From Janthinobacterium lividum (GTDB taxonomy: Bacteria > Pseudomonadota > Gammaproteobacteria > Burkholderiales > Burkholderiaceae_D), in assembly GCF_034424625.1 (NCBI RefSeq), contig NZ_CP139976.1:2418001-2482000 (forward strand): a stretch of 64,000 bases of DNA, written 5' to 3'. A program made the translations under genes and the position numbers. The notes below the pieces were generated by a model, which saw nothing but the letters and a program-made list of their open reading frames with translations, made no database searches and was not told the origin of the DNA. Positions 24,269-31,975 of the stretch are shown here, in pieces; the stretch's first letter is position 1, and every line of letters starts with the position of its first letter.

Positions 24269-24967
24269 ATGACTACAGACGCAAACGCAGCAGAAAAGAG
24301 TAGCGACAATCCCAATCTGCTCGACCCCTTCGAGATCCGCGTGCTGGCCGTGCTGGCCGAAAAGGAAGCGCTGACGCCGGACAGCTATCCGCTGTCGCTG
24401 AATGCCCTGACGAACGGCTGCAACCAGCTGTCCAGCCGCGATCCCGTCATGGCCCTGTCTGAAGAAACCGTCTACGACGTGCTGCAGCGTTTGATGCAGC
24501 GCAAGTTCGTCAACGGCATCACGCAGGCGGGCGCGCGGGTCGCCAAGTACGAACACCGCATGCGCATCAAGTGGTCGCTGGAACAGGACAAGCTGGCCAT
24601 CCTGACGATATTGATGCTGCGCGGCTTGCAGACGGCGGGCGAGATCCGCAGCCGCAGCGGCCGCGTGCATGAATTCAAGTCCGTGGCGGAAGTGGAAGCC
24701 GGCCTGCAATTCTTGATCGACAAATACCCGCCGCTGGTGGCCAAGCTGGCCGTCGCGCCCGGCGCCAAGGAACCGCGCTACGGCCACCTTCTGGGCGGCG
24801 AAGAGGCGCTGGCGCAGATCGAGACGGCGGCAGGTTTTGCGGGCGCCGTCAGCGCGCCGCAGCAGGGCAGCAGGGTGGCCCAGCTGGAACAGGAAGTGCT
24901 GCAATTGCGCAGCGACTTCGATGGCCTGGCGGCGCAGTTCGAGGCGTTCCGCAAGCAGTTCGAATAA
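24269..24967 (+). CDS. YceH-family protein (DUF480, UPF0502)
   Basis: A protein of 232 residues with AAGGA ahead of its ATG, 10 bases behind cysE. The conserved YceH core reads LDPFEIRVLAVLAEKEALTP, then YPLSLNALTNGCNQLSSRDP, then MLRGLQTAGEIRSRSGRVHE. The family has two winged-helix-like domains and no known biochemical role. The last 35 residues form a coiled coil (VAQLEQEVLQLRSDFDGLAA). It is probably cytoplasmic. Some members lie near stress genes, but nothing here indicates a function. Confidence 0.88.
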   Translation: MTTDANAAEKSSDNPNLLDPFEIRVLAVLAEKEALTPDSYPLSLNALTNGCNQLSSRDPVMALSEETVYDVLQRLMQRKFVNGITQAGARVAKYEHRMRIKWSLEQDKLAILTILMLRGLQTAGEIRSRSGRVHEFKSVAEVEAGLQFLIDKYPPLVAKLAVAPGAKEPRYGHLLGGEEALAQIETAAGFAGAVSAPQQGSRVAQLEQEVLQLRSDFDGLAAQFEAFRKQFE

Positions 24968-24983
24968 TTTTCCGGGCACGCGC

Positions 24984-25397
24984 CTATTGGGCTTGCGGGT
25001 CGAAATAGGCGGTCCAGGTCAGGCTGGACGCGGCAAGGTCCTGTGCCTTGCCAAATTGCGCCATGGCCTTGCGTGGTTTTGCCAGTCCCGCCAGGGCCAC
25101 CCCCAGGTTGTAATGGGTATGGCTGTCCGTCGAACCGAGCTTGAGCGCCGTTTCCAGTACGTTGACGGCGTCCCTGTACTTGCCCTGGTCGCACAGCACG
25201 GCGCCCAGGCAAGTGATCAGGGCCGTGTCTTGCCGGGTCGCTTGCAAGGCGCTGCGCAACACGGCTTCAGCTGCCGCCATGTGCGCCTCCCATTGCCCGG
25301 GATCGCCTTCGGCCAGCTGGATATGCGCCCTGCTTGCGGCGATGGCGTCCATTGCCGCCTTAGCCAGGCCAGGCGGCGGAATTGCTTCCGGTTTCAT
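24984..25397 (-). CDS. TPR-like protein of unknown function
   Basis: A protein of 137 residues starting MKPEAIPPPGLAKAAMD. The start at 25397 lies inside the end of the DUF4240 gene; a longer form from 25436 is possible. The middle contains tetratricopeptide-like helices (ALITCLGAVLCDQGKYRDAV, then THYNLGVALAGLAKPRKAMA). TPR proteins act as adaptors, so a partner is expected but none is evident. There is no signal peptide. It overlaps the upstream gene by 38 bases, so the two are probably translated together. Confidence 0.65.
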   Translation of the reverse strand: MKPEAIPPPGLAKAAMDAIAASRAHIQLAEGDPGQWEAHMAAAEAVLRSALQATRQDTALITCLGAVLCDQGKYRDAVNVLETALKLGSTDSHTHYNLGVALAGLAKPRKAMAQFGKAQDLAASSLTWTAYFDPQAQ

Positions 25398-25809
25398 AAT
25401 CGACGCTGGCGGTAAAATCCCAGTCATCGGTGTCACGCCCTGTCTTCTCGGACCAGGCCTCGGGAGCGACGCTCAACAGTTCTTCCAGCCACGCGTCCGT
25501 TTGATCGGGCATCAGCGTGGGGTCGGCCAGCACGCTGTCATACGTGGCCTTGCCCGAGCCGACGACGAAACAGCGCGCATACAGGAAACCGTCATCCGAC
25601 TTTCCTGAGTTGCCGGCATGGTCCGCAAACACCTTGCCATCGAGCTGGTACAGTGCCTGAGCCAGGCACTCTTCGAAGCCCTTGATGTCCTTGACCGGCA
25701 ACTCGGCGAGCGCTTCGGTCAATGGTTCTACCGCGGCATCGGCGTCGCCGTCTTCCAGGGCTTCACGGTCGATTTGCTCTATCAGCTGCCAAAATTTTTC
25801 TTCGTTCAT
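25360..25809 (-). CDS. DUF4240-family protein
   Basis: A protein of 149 residues. The N-terminus MNEEKFWQLIEQIDREALED is characteristic of DUF4240, small acidic proteins common in Actinobacteria and Proteobacteria. The motif YDSVLADP and the aromatic DDWDFT near the end also fit. Function is unknown; some authors relate such proteins to WGR or immunity-like folds, which I cannot support here. It is acidic overall and cytoplasmic. Its gene overlaps the TPR gene downstream. Confidence 0.7.
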   Translation of the reverse strand: MNEEKFWQLIEQIDREALEDGDADAAVEPLTEALAELPVKDIKGFEECLAQALYQLDGKVFADHAGNSGKSDDGFLYARCFVVGSGKATYDSVLADPTLMPDQTDAWLEELLSVAPEAWSEKTGRDTDDWDFTASVDYETGSNSAAWPG

Positions 25810-26001
25810 TGTTTATTCCAGGTAAATAATCTATCGATACTGAAAGAGATCAGGCATGCAATGCCCTTGGCGCGATGCGTCCCGTCTGTGCATCGTGGGA
25901 TTGTTTAGAATATCATCTTGCCCGAATGCTAAGCGCACGGTTTCCCCAAGTAACTCTATGCATGCAACACCGTAAACAATTCGAATAAGCAGCCTTCCCA
26001 C

Positions 26002-26505
26002 ATGACTTTTTCCTTCCTGTGCCGCTCCTGCGGCGAGACCCACACGGGCATGCCCAGCTTCGGCGCCGATGCGCCGTGGCTGTACCAGCAGATGGCGCCG
26101 GCCGAGCGCGAAGCACGCTGTCAGCTCGACAGCGACGCCTGCATCGTTGACGAAGCGCACTGCTTCGTGCGCGCCACCCTCGACATCCCCGTGCACGGCG
26201 CGGACGAGCCGTTCAGCTGGGGCGTGTGGGTATCGCTGAGCGGCGACAGCTTCGACGCATGGGACGCCTGCTTCAACGATGCCAAACGGGCGCATATCGG
26301 CCCCTTCTTCGGCTGGCTCAGCACGCAACTGCCCGTGTATCCCGCTACCTTGAACCTGAAGACCCGCGTGCACCTGCGCGACGACGGCATGCGTCCGGCA
26401 ATCGAGCTGGAACCGACGGATCACCCGCTGGCGGTGGAACAGCGCGACGGCATCACGGCAGAGCGGGTGGCCGAGCTGTATGCGCAGCTGATGCATGGCG
26501 ATTGA
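26002..26505 (+). CDS. DUF2199-family protein
   Basis: A protein of 167 residues. The N-terminal Cys pair (FLCRSCGETH) and the sequence PWLYQQMAPAERE, then WGVWVSLS, are the recognised pattern of DUF2199. The Cys pair may bind a metal. No enzyme activity is known. The ribosome site is weak, but the start matches the family. It is followed after 59 bases by udk on the same strand, though the two have no known link. Confidence 0.82.
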   Translation: MTFSFLCRSCGETHTGMPSFGADAPWLYQQMAPAEREARCQLDSDACIVDEAHCFVRATLDIPVHGADEPFSWGVWVSLSGDSFDAWDACFNDAKRAHIGPFFGWLSTQLPVYPATLNLKTRVHLRDDGMRPAIELEPTDHPLAVEQRDGITAERVAELYAQLMHGD

Positions 26506-26564
26506 CAGGCCCGGCTTTTCAGCCCCTCCCTGTCGGTCCGCGCATGTTTCCGGTATCATTCGGC

Positions 26565-27209
26565 ATGAATACTATTTCCTTCCAACCGTTTGTTATTGGT
26601 GTCGCTGGCGGAAGCGGCAGTGGCAAGTCCACCGTATCCCAACAAGTGCTGGCGTCCTTTGGCGCCGACATGGTCTCGGTCGTGATGCAGGACGACTACT
26701 ACTGCGACCAAACCCATCTCTCCCCTGAAGTGCGCAGGCAGCAGAATTACGACCATCCGCAGGCGTTCGAGTGGCCGTTGCTGGTGCAGCACATCCAGGC
26801 CTTGCGCAATGGCGAGGCGATCGAGATGCCCGAGTACGACTTCACGCTGCACAACCGCTCCGACAGGACCATCTTGGTCAAGCCGGCCCCGGTGATCGTG
26901 ATCGAAGGCTTGTTTGCCCTGTATGACGAAGACTTGCGCAACATGATGTCGCTGAAGATCTTTGTCGACACGGCCTCCGACGTGCGCTTCATCCGCCGCA
27001 TGCAACGCGATATCACGGAACGCGGCCGCTCGGTGGAAAGCGTCATCGAGCAGTACCTGGAAACCGTGCGCCCGATGCACAAGCAATTCATCGAGCCGAC
27101 CAAGCGCAATGCCGATGTCATTTTGCCGCATGGTGCCAACGGCCCCGCGGTCGACATGATCACGGCCAAGGTGGCCAGCGTCATTGGCCGATTGAAACCG
27201 GCCGGCTGA
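26565..27209 (+). CDS. udk: Uridine kinase
   Basis: A protein of 214 residues. Walker A is GGSGSGKST at residues 15-23, and the nucleoside-binding part shows VVMQDDYYCD and YDHPQAFEW, both conserved in uridine/cytidine kinases. The lid carries RDITERGRSVESVIEQYLE. It phosphorylates uridine and cytidine with ATP or GTP in pyrimidine salvage. ATG at 26565 gives the normal family length; an upstream in-frame region overlapping the DUF2199 gene is a shadow. It converges with the HlyD gene with only 24 bases between. Confidence 0.95.
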   Translation: MNTISFQPFVIGVAGGSGSGKSTVSQQVLASFGADMVSVVMQDDYYCDQTHLSPEVRRQQNYDHPQAFEWPLLVQHIQALRNGEAIEMPEYDFTLHNRSDRTILVKPAPVIVIEGLFALYDEDLRNMMSLKIFVDTASDVRFIRRMQRDITERGRSVESVIEQYLETVRPMHKQFIEPTKRNADVILPHGANGPAVDMITAKVASVIGRLKPAG

Positions 27210-27233
27210 AGTAGGCTGACGCAGCCCGCTGCG

Positions 27234-28403
27234 TCAGCGTTCCCCCATCGACTCCGAGAATGTCTTGGTGATCGGTTTCGTCAGGTAGCGCAAGACCGTC
27301 TTGCGGCCCGTGTTGATTTCCACGGTGGCCGTCATGCCGGGCTGGATCAGGATCGGCTCGCCATTCTTGCCCATCAGGTTGCGCCCGCTGGTCTTGATCT
27401 GCACGCGGTAGTACGGCTGTTCGTTGCCCTTGTTGTCTTCACTTAAGGTGTCCGCGCTGATGTAGCTGACGGTGCCGCGCAGGCGGCCGTAGATGCCGTA
27501 GTCGTAGGCGTCCAGTTTTACGGCCGTGGGCAGGCCGGGCTTGATGAAGGCGATGTCGGCCGGCTTGACTTTCGCCTCGATGATCAGGTCATCGTCCGTG
27601 GGCACGATCTGCAGGATTTCCTCGCCCGGCTTGGCCACGCCGCCCAAGGTCGTGAGGCGCACGTTGCGCACGATGCCGTCGGTGGGCGCGTAGATATCCG
27701 TCGAGCCCAGCTGCTCCTTGCGCTGCGTCACCGTCTGCAGCACGCCGGCCAGGTCTTCCTGGGCTTTCACCAGGTCCGTCTGGCTGTCTTGCAGGTATTT
27801 GTTGCGCCGGTTGGTGATCTGCGCCTGGATGTCGACCACCTGCCGCCGCAATTTCAATACCTCGGCGCGGCTGACATCGCCCGTTTCCAGCAGCGGCAAA
27901 TTCATTTCCAGTTCTTCCTTGATCAGCTTCATGGCGCTTTCCAGCGAGCTCACTTCCGCCTGCACGGCGCCCTGGCGCTTGCTGAACAGGGCCAGCTGGT
28001 TGGCGCGAAATTCCGGGAACGCCTGCAGTTCGGGCGGGAACTTCGGCGCACCGCCAAACACTTCCGCCTGCAGGCGCGCCACGGCCGCCTTCAATCCGGC
28101 CGCCTTGGCCGTGCTTTCCAGGTAGCTCGTTTCGGCCCGCGTGCGGTCGAAGCGGGCCAACAATTCGCCCTTTTTCACGATGCTGCCTTCATGCACGCGC
28201 AGTTCGGCCAGCACGCCGCCATCGGCCACCTGGATGATCTGGTTGCGCGAACTGGCGATCACCTGGCCGTTGGCGCGCGTGACCTGGTCCAGCTCCGCCC
28301 ACGAAGCCCAGGCGATGACGCCCGCCAGCGCCGCCGTGCAGCTCCAGATCAGCACCCGTCCCCGTTTCGCTTCTTCCCGCGCTTCGACCTTGGCCAGTTT
28401 CAT
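27234..28403 (-). CDS. Type I secretion membrane fusion protein (HlyD/LapC family)
   Basis: A protein of 389 residues. A single membrane anchor lies at about residues 16-38 (VLIWSCTAALAGVIAWASWA). A lipoyl-like half (QVIASSRNQIIQVADGGVLA, then VHEGSIVKKGELLARFD) is followed by a long coiled-coil hairpin (residues about 90-230) and the HlyD_D23 beta region. The C-terminus GMTATVEINTGRKTVLRYLT is conserved in T1SS adaptors. The ATG overlaps the stop of the ABC transporter gene by 4 bases. It should bridge the ABC pump and the TolC channel and export the giant alanine-rich protein encoded at the head of the operon. Confidence 0.93.
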   Translation of the reverse strand: MKLAKVEAREEAKRGRVLIWSCTAALAGVIAWASWAELDQVTRANGQVIASSRNQIIQVADGGVLAELRVHEGSIVKKGELLARFDRTRAETSYLESTAKAAGLKAAVARLQAEVFGGAPKFPPELQAFPEFRANQLALFSKRQGAVQAEVSSLESAMKLIKEELEMNLPLLETGDVSRAEVLKLRRQVVDIQAQITNRRNKYLQDSQTDLVKAQEDLAGVLQTVTQRKEQLGSTDIYAPTDGIVRNVRLTTLGGVAKPGEEILQIVPTDDDLIIEAKVKPADIAFIKPGLPTAVKLDAYDYGIYGRLRGTVSYISADTLSEDNKGNEQPYYRVQIKTSGRNLMGKNGEPILIQPGMTATVEINTGRKTVLRYLTKPITKTFSESMGER

Positions 28404-30544
28404 GCGACCGCTCCTTGCGCCACCGGCGCTGCTTGCGGTGCCGGGGCAGGGGCGGGTACGGCTTGCGGCTTGCCCGACAGCTTGGCCAGCACGGCATCGC
28501 GCGGGCCGTCGAGCAGCACCCGTCCCGCCTGCAGCACCACCAGGCGGTCGAGCAGGGGCAAGAGGGCGTTCTTGTGCGTGGTGGCGACCATGGTCACGCC
28601 TTCGGCCGCCAGTTCGCCCAACAGCCCGACGATGCGCGCTTCCGTCTTCGCATCCATGGCGCCCGTCGGTTCATCGAGCAGCCAGATGCGCGGCTTGGCC
28701 AGCAGCAAACGCGTGACGGCGATCAACTGGCGCTGGCCGCCCGACACGCCCCGTCCGCCCTCGGTGATGCCCAGCGCCAGTCCCCGTGGCTGGCCCAGTA
28801 TCAGCTCGATCAGGCCCGTGCGTTTGGCGGCCGCCAGGATCGCTTCCTCGCCCGGGTCGGCCAGCCCCAGTAGCAGGTTGTCGCGCAGGGTGCCGCTGAA
28901 CAGCCGCGTTTCCTGCGGCAGGTAGCCGACCATTTCGCGCACCACGGCCGGCGCCAGCAGGGCCATGTCGACGTCGCCCAGGTACACCTTGCCTTCGGCC
29001 GGCTGGTACAGGCCCGAGGCCAGTTTCAGCAGGGTGCTCTTGCCCGAACCGATGGCGCCCACCAGGCCGACGCGCTCGCCGGGTCGGATGGCCAGGCTTT
29101 CCACTTCCAGCGCCACCTTTTGCGCGCCGCCATACGTGAAGCGGATGCGTTCGAAGCGCAAGCCCGTATCGAGGCTGCGCGGCGTCAGCGCGAACTGCGC
29201 ATTGTCCGCTTCGTTGGGCAGGCTGATGACTTGCTCCAGGCCGTCGATCGAGGCGCGCGCATGCGCCCACTGCACCATCACGGCGGGCAGCTGCACGATG
29301 GGCATCAGGGCGCGGTTGCTGATGATGGTGCATGCCATCAGGGCGCCCATGGTCATCTGGTTTTCGGCCACGAACCACGCACCCATGGAGATCAGCGCCA
29401 CGTTGGTCAGCTGCTGGAAGGCGGCCGTGATGTTTTGCGACAGGGCCGCATAGTCGCGGATATTCTGCTCCGCGTGGCTGCTCTCGGCCACCAGTTCGGC
29501 CCAGCGCGCCTGCATCATCCATTCGGCGCTGCTGCCCTTGAGCGTTTCGACGCCATCGACGGCTTCCACCAGCAAGCCCGCCTTGCGGTTGCTGGCGTTG
29601 AGGTTCTTGCGCGTATGGCTTTCGATGGCGCGCTGGAACATCAAACCGCACACGAGGGCCAGCGGCAGGGCCACCAGCGGCACCACCACCAGCCAGCCGC
29701 CGATGATGGTGATCATGGCGAGAAAAATCACGGCGAAGGGCACGTCCGTCAGCACGAACAGCGATGTCGACGTCAGCACGCCGCGCACCATTTCAAAGCC
29801 TTTTACCTGCGCCGCCAGGGTGCCGACGGAAGCGGGGCGCGCCTCCATGCGGATGCCCAGCATGCGCTGGAAAAACCACTCGGACAATTCATGGTCGACG
29901 TCATTGCACGAGTGGTCGACGATGCGGCTGCGCACCTGCTTGAGGATGAATTCCAGGCCGATCGACAGGGCCACGCCCACCACCAGCACCCACAGGGTGC
30001 TGAAGCTCTGGTTCGGGATCACGCGGTCGTACACCTGCATGGAAAACAGCGAAGTGGCCATGGTCAGCAGGGTCACCAGCGCGGTGGCCAGCACGGCGTC
30101 GACAAACACGCTTTTCTTCAGCCACAGGGCGTTGCGCACGAGGCCCAGGGCGCCGGGGCGGGCGCCGCTTTTTTCGCTGCGGCGCGGCAGGCCCACGCAA
30201 GCCAGGCCGGCCAGTGTCGCCAGCTGCAAGGCGCGCCCATCGATGCCTTCGCCGCGCCAGGCGCCGTCGGCTCCGCGCGACTGCAGCAAGCCCCAGCCCG
30301 TGCTGGCGCTGTAGACGGCGAATGGCAGCTCGCCCGGCGTCGGCTCGTGCAGCGGACGCGCCGCGCCTTCCAGCCCGGCCGCCTGCCAGAGGGTGGTCAG
30401 CACCATGGCGGGCGCGCCGCTGTCGTCGGCGTCATCGAGCTGGCGCTGCAGGTCGGCCAGGCGCGCGGCGGGCACGTGCTGGCCCGTCAGGCGGGCGGCG
30501 CGCTCAATGAGTGTCAGCAAGCCATGTTTGATGGAGGTATCCAC
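28400..30544 (-). CDS. Type I secretion ABC transporter (LapB/HlyB-like)
   Basis: A protein of 714 residues from GTG at 30544, chosen because AGGAGA stands 5 bases ahead; ATG codons at 30562 and 30565 would extend it by 6-7 residues without a ribosome site. The N-terminal 130 residues look like a C39-like domain without the catalytic Cys, as in transporters that do not cleave their substrates. Membrane helices span about 150-420. The ATPase has Walker A GAIGSGKST, the ABC signature GVSGGQRQL and Walker B IWLLDEPTGAMD. It should power export of the giant protein in an unprocessed form through HlyD and TolC partners. Confidence 0.93.
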   Translation of the reverse strand: MDTSIKHGLLTLIERAARLTGQHVPAARLADLQRQLDDADDSGAPAMVLTTLWQAAGLEGAARPLHEPTPGELPFAVYSASTGWGLLQSRGADGAWRGEGIDGRALQLATLAGLACVGLPRRSEKSGARPGALGLVRNALWLKKSVFVDAVLATALVTLLTMATSLFSMQVYDRVIPNQSFSTLWVLVVGVALSIGLEFILKQVRSRIVDHSCNDVDHELSEWFFQRMLGIRMEARPASVGTLAAQVKGFEMVRGVLTSTSLFVLTDVPFAVIFLAMITIIGGWLVVVPLVALPLALVCGLMFQRAIESHTRKNLNASNRKAGLLVEAVDGVETLKGSSAEWMMQARWAELVAESSHAEQNIRDYAALSQNITAAFQQLTNVALISMGAWFVAENQMTMGALMACTIISNRALMPIVQLPAVMVQWAHARASIDGLEQVISLPNEADNAQFALTPRSLDTGLRFERIRFTYGGAQKVALEVESLAIRPGERVGLVGAIGSGKSTLLKLASGLYQPAEGKVYLGDVDMALLAPAVVREMVGYLPQETRLFSGTLRDNLLLGLADPGEEAILAAAKRTGLIELILGQPRGLALGITEGGRGVSGGQRQLIAVTRLLLAKPRIWLLDEPTGAMDAKTEARIVGLLGELAAEGVTMVATTHKNALLPLLDRLVVLQAGRVLLDGPRDAVLAKLSGKPQAVPAPAPAPQAAPVAQGAVA

Positions 30545-30572
30545 GCTGTCTCCTGTGTGCATCATGTCGGTG

Positions 30573-31865
30573 TCAATTCGCGCGCGCCATGCCTGCCGGC
30601 GCCGTGCGCCCGGCCAGGGTGCCCGTTTGCGCGGCCAGGCGCAGGCTGGCGGCGATGGCTTGGGCGCGCGTGTCTTCCAGTGAAAACTGCGCCTGGGTCG
30701 CTTCGCGCACGGCGTTGAGCACGTCGTTCCAGCTCTTGCGGCCGATTACGTACTGGCGCGCATACGATTCGAATACCTGCGTCGAGGTGGTGCTGGCCTC
30801 GCCCGCGTTGCCCAGGCGCTGGCGGCTCGCTTCGGCCTCGTTCCAGTCCAGGGTAAAACGCTCGCGCACCTCGCGTTCTGCCACGTCGTGCGCGGCACGC
30901 GCGCCTTCGCGCCGGGCCACGGCGGCATCCACGCCAGCCTTGGCCGACAAGCCGGCGCCCGGCTGCGCCTGCAGCACCAGCATGGCGCGCGTGCGGTTGT
31001 CGGCGTTGATGCCGCCCGTCGGCTTTTCCATGCGCAGCACGACTTTCGGCATGTAGGCCGAGCGCTGCATGGTGATCTCGGAATCGGCTGCCTGCGCCTC
31101 GAAATCGAGGCGGTGCAGGGTGGGGGAATAGGCTATGGCCTGGCGCATGACCCGCTCCAGGCTGGCGTCGGGCAGCGGTTCGCCCACGCCGATGCCCGTG
31201 GCGCTGACGAGGCGCACGGGCTTGCCGGCCAGTTGCGACAGCTGCGCCAGCGCGTTTTCCAGCGCCTGGCGCGCATTCGACACCTCGTTGGCCGCCTGGT
31301 AGGCGCGCGATTCGGCCAGGCGCTGGTCCGTCTGCGAGCTGACCGACTGCACCACGCGGCGCTTGATCATGTCCAGCAGGCGCTGGTGCTCGGCCAGGCC
31401 CGCCTCCGCGGAGCGCACGCGCGCCGTCTGGCGCAGCGCTTCCGTGTAGGCGGCGATCACGCGCAAGGAGAGGGTCAGGCGTTCTTCCTCGATGGCGGCG
31501 CCGGCCGCATCGACCCGGCTGCCGGCGGCATCGATGCCGGCGTCGATGCGTCCGCCGCTCCACAGCGGCTGCTCGATGCGTACCACGCCGCCCGTTTCCT
31601 GCGAACCGGTGGGCACTTCTGCCGACAGGCTGGGAAAGCGCTGCCACTGCGCGCCATCGAGTTCGGCGCGCGCGGCCGCCTGCGCCGAACGCTTGCCCTG
31701 CACGGCGGGATGGCTTTGCAGCGCCTGCTGCAAGACCTGGTCGAAGCTCCAGGCGGTGGCGCCCTGGGCGCCGGCGAAAGACGATACCGATGCCATGGCC
31801 ACGGCCGCCAGCAAGGCCGCGATGCGTGGCAGTGAGGATAGTGCTGGGAAACCGCGTAATCTCAT
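30573..31865 (-). CDS. TolC-family outer membrane channel of the type I system
   Basis: A protein of 430 residues with a signal peptide ending near FAGAQG at about residue 34. Two TolC/OEP repeats are seen. The first includes FDQVLQQALQSHPAVQGKRS, the second SETVA-like SPTLHRLDFEAQAADSEITM, with long helices (AYTEALRQTARVRSAEAGLA). Such proteins form the trimeric outer-membrane duct. It is the second gene of the minus-strand operon, between the giant secreted protein and the ABC gene. A 110-base gap with two hairpins precedes it, and the ABC gene starts only 29 bases after it. Confidence 0.92.
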   Translation of the reverse strand: MRLRGFPALSSLPRIAALLAAVAMASVSSFAGAQGATAWSFDQVLQQALQSHPAVQGKRSAQAAARAELDGAQWQRFPSLSAEVPTGSQETGGVVRIEQPLWSGGRIDAGIDAAGSRVDAAGAAIEEERLTLSLRVIAAYTEALRQTARVRSAEAGLAEHQRLLDMIKRRVVQSVSSQTDQRLAESRAYQAANEVSNARQALENALAQLSQLAGKPVRLVSATGIGVGEPLPDASLERVMRQAIAYSPTLHRLDFEAQAADSEITMQRSAYMPKVVLRMEKPTGGINADNRTRAMLVLQAQPGAGLSAKAGVDAAVARREGARAAHDVAEREVRERFTLDWNEAEASRQRLGNAGEASTTSTQVFESYARQYVIGRKSWNDVLNAVREATQAQFSLEDTRAQAIAASLRLAAQTGTLAGRTAPAGMARAN

Positions 31866-31907
31866 CCCGTATTTTTCCGGCCCGAGGCCTGACGCATTTC
31901 AAGGTGT

Positions 31908-31961
31908 GGCGGGAGCGCGCTGTCTTGCGCTCCCGCCGCCGTGCCAGGCGCGGCGCCTGGC
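31908..31961 (-). promoter_or_regulatory. Two stem-loops between the giant protein gene and the tolC gene
   Basis: GGCGGGAGCGC (31908-31918) pairs with GCGCTCCCGCC (31927-31937), and GCCAGGCGC (31943-31951) pairs with GCGCCTGGC (31953-31961). Neither has a T run on the minus strand. They could stabilise the mRNA of the very large first gene or reduce read-through, giving much substrate and little transporter. Confidence 0.55.
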
Positions 31962-31975
31962 GTGGGTGCCCTGCT

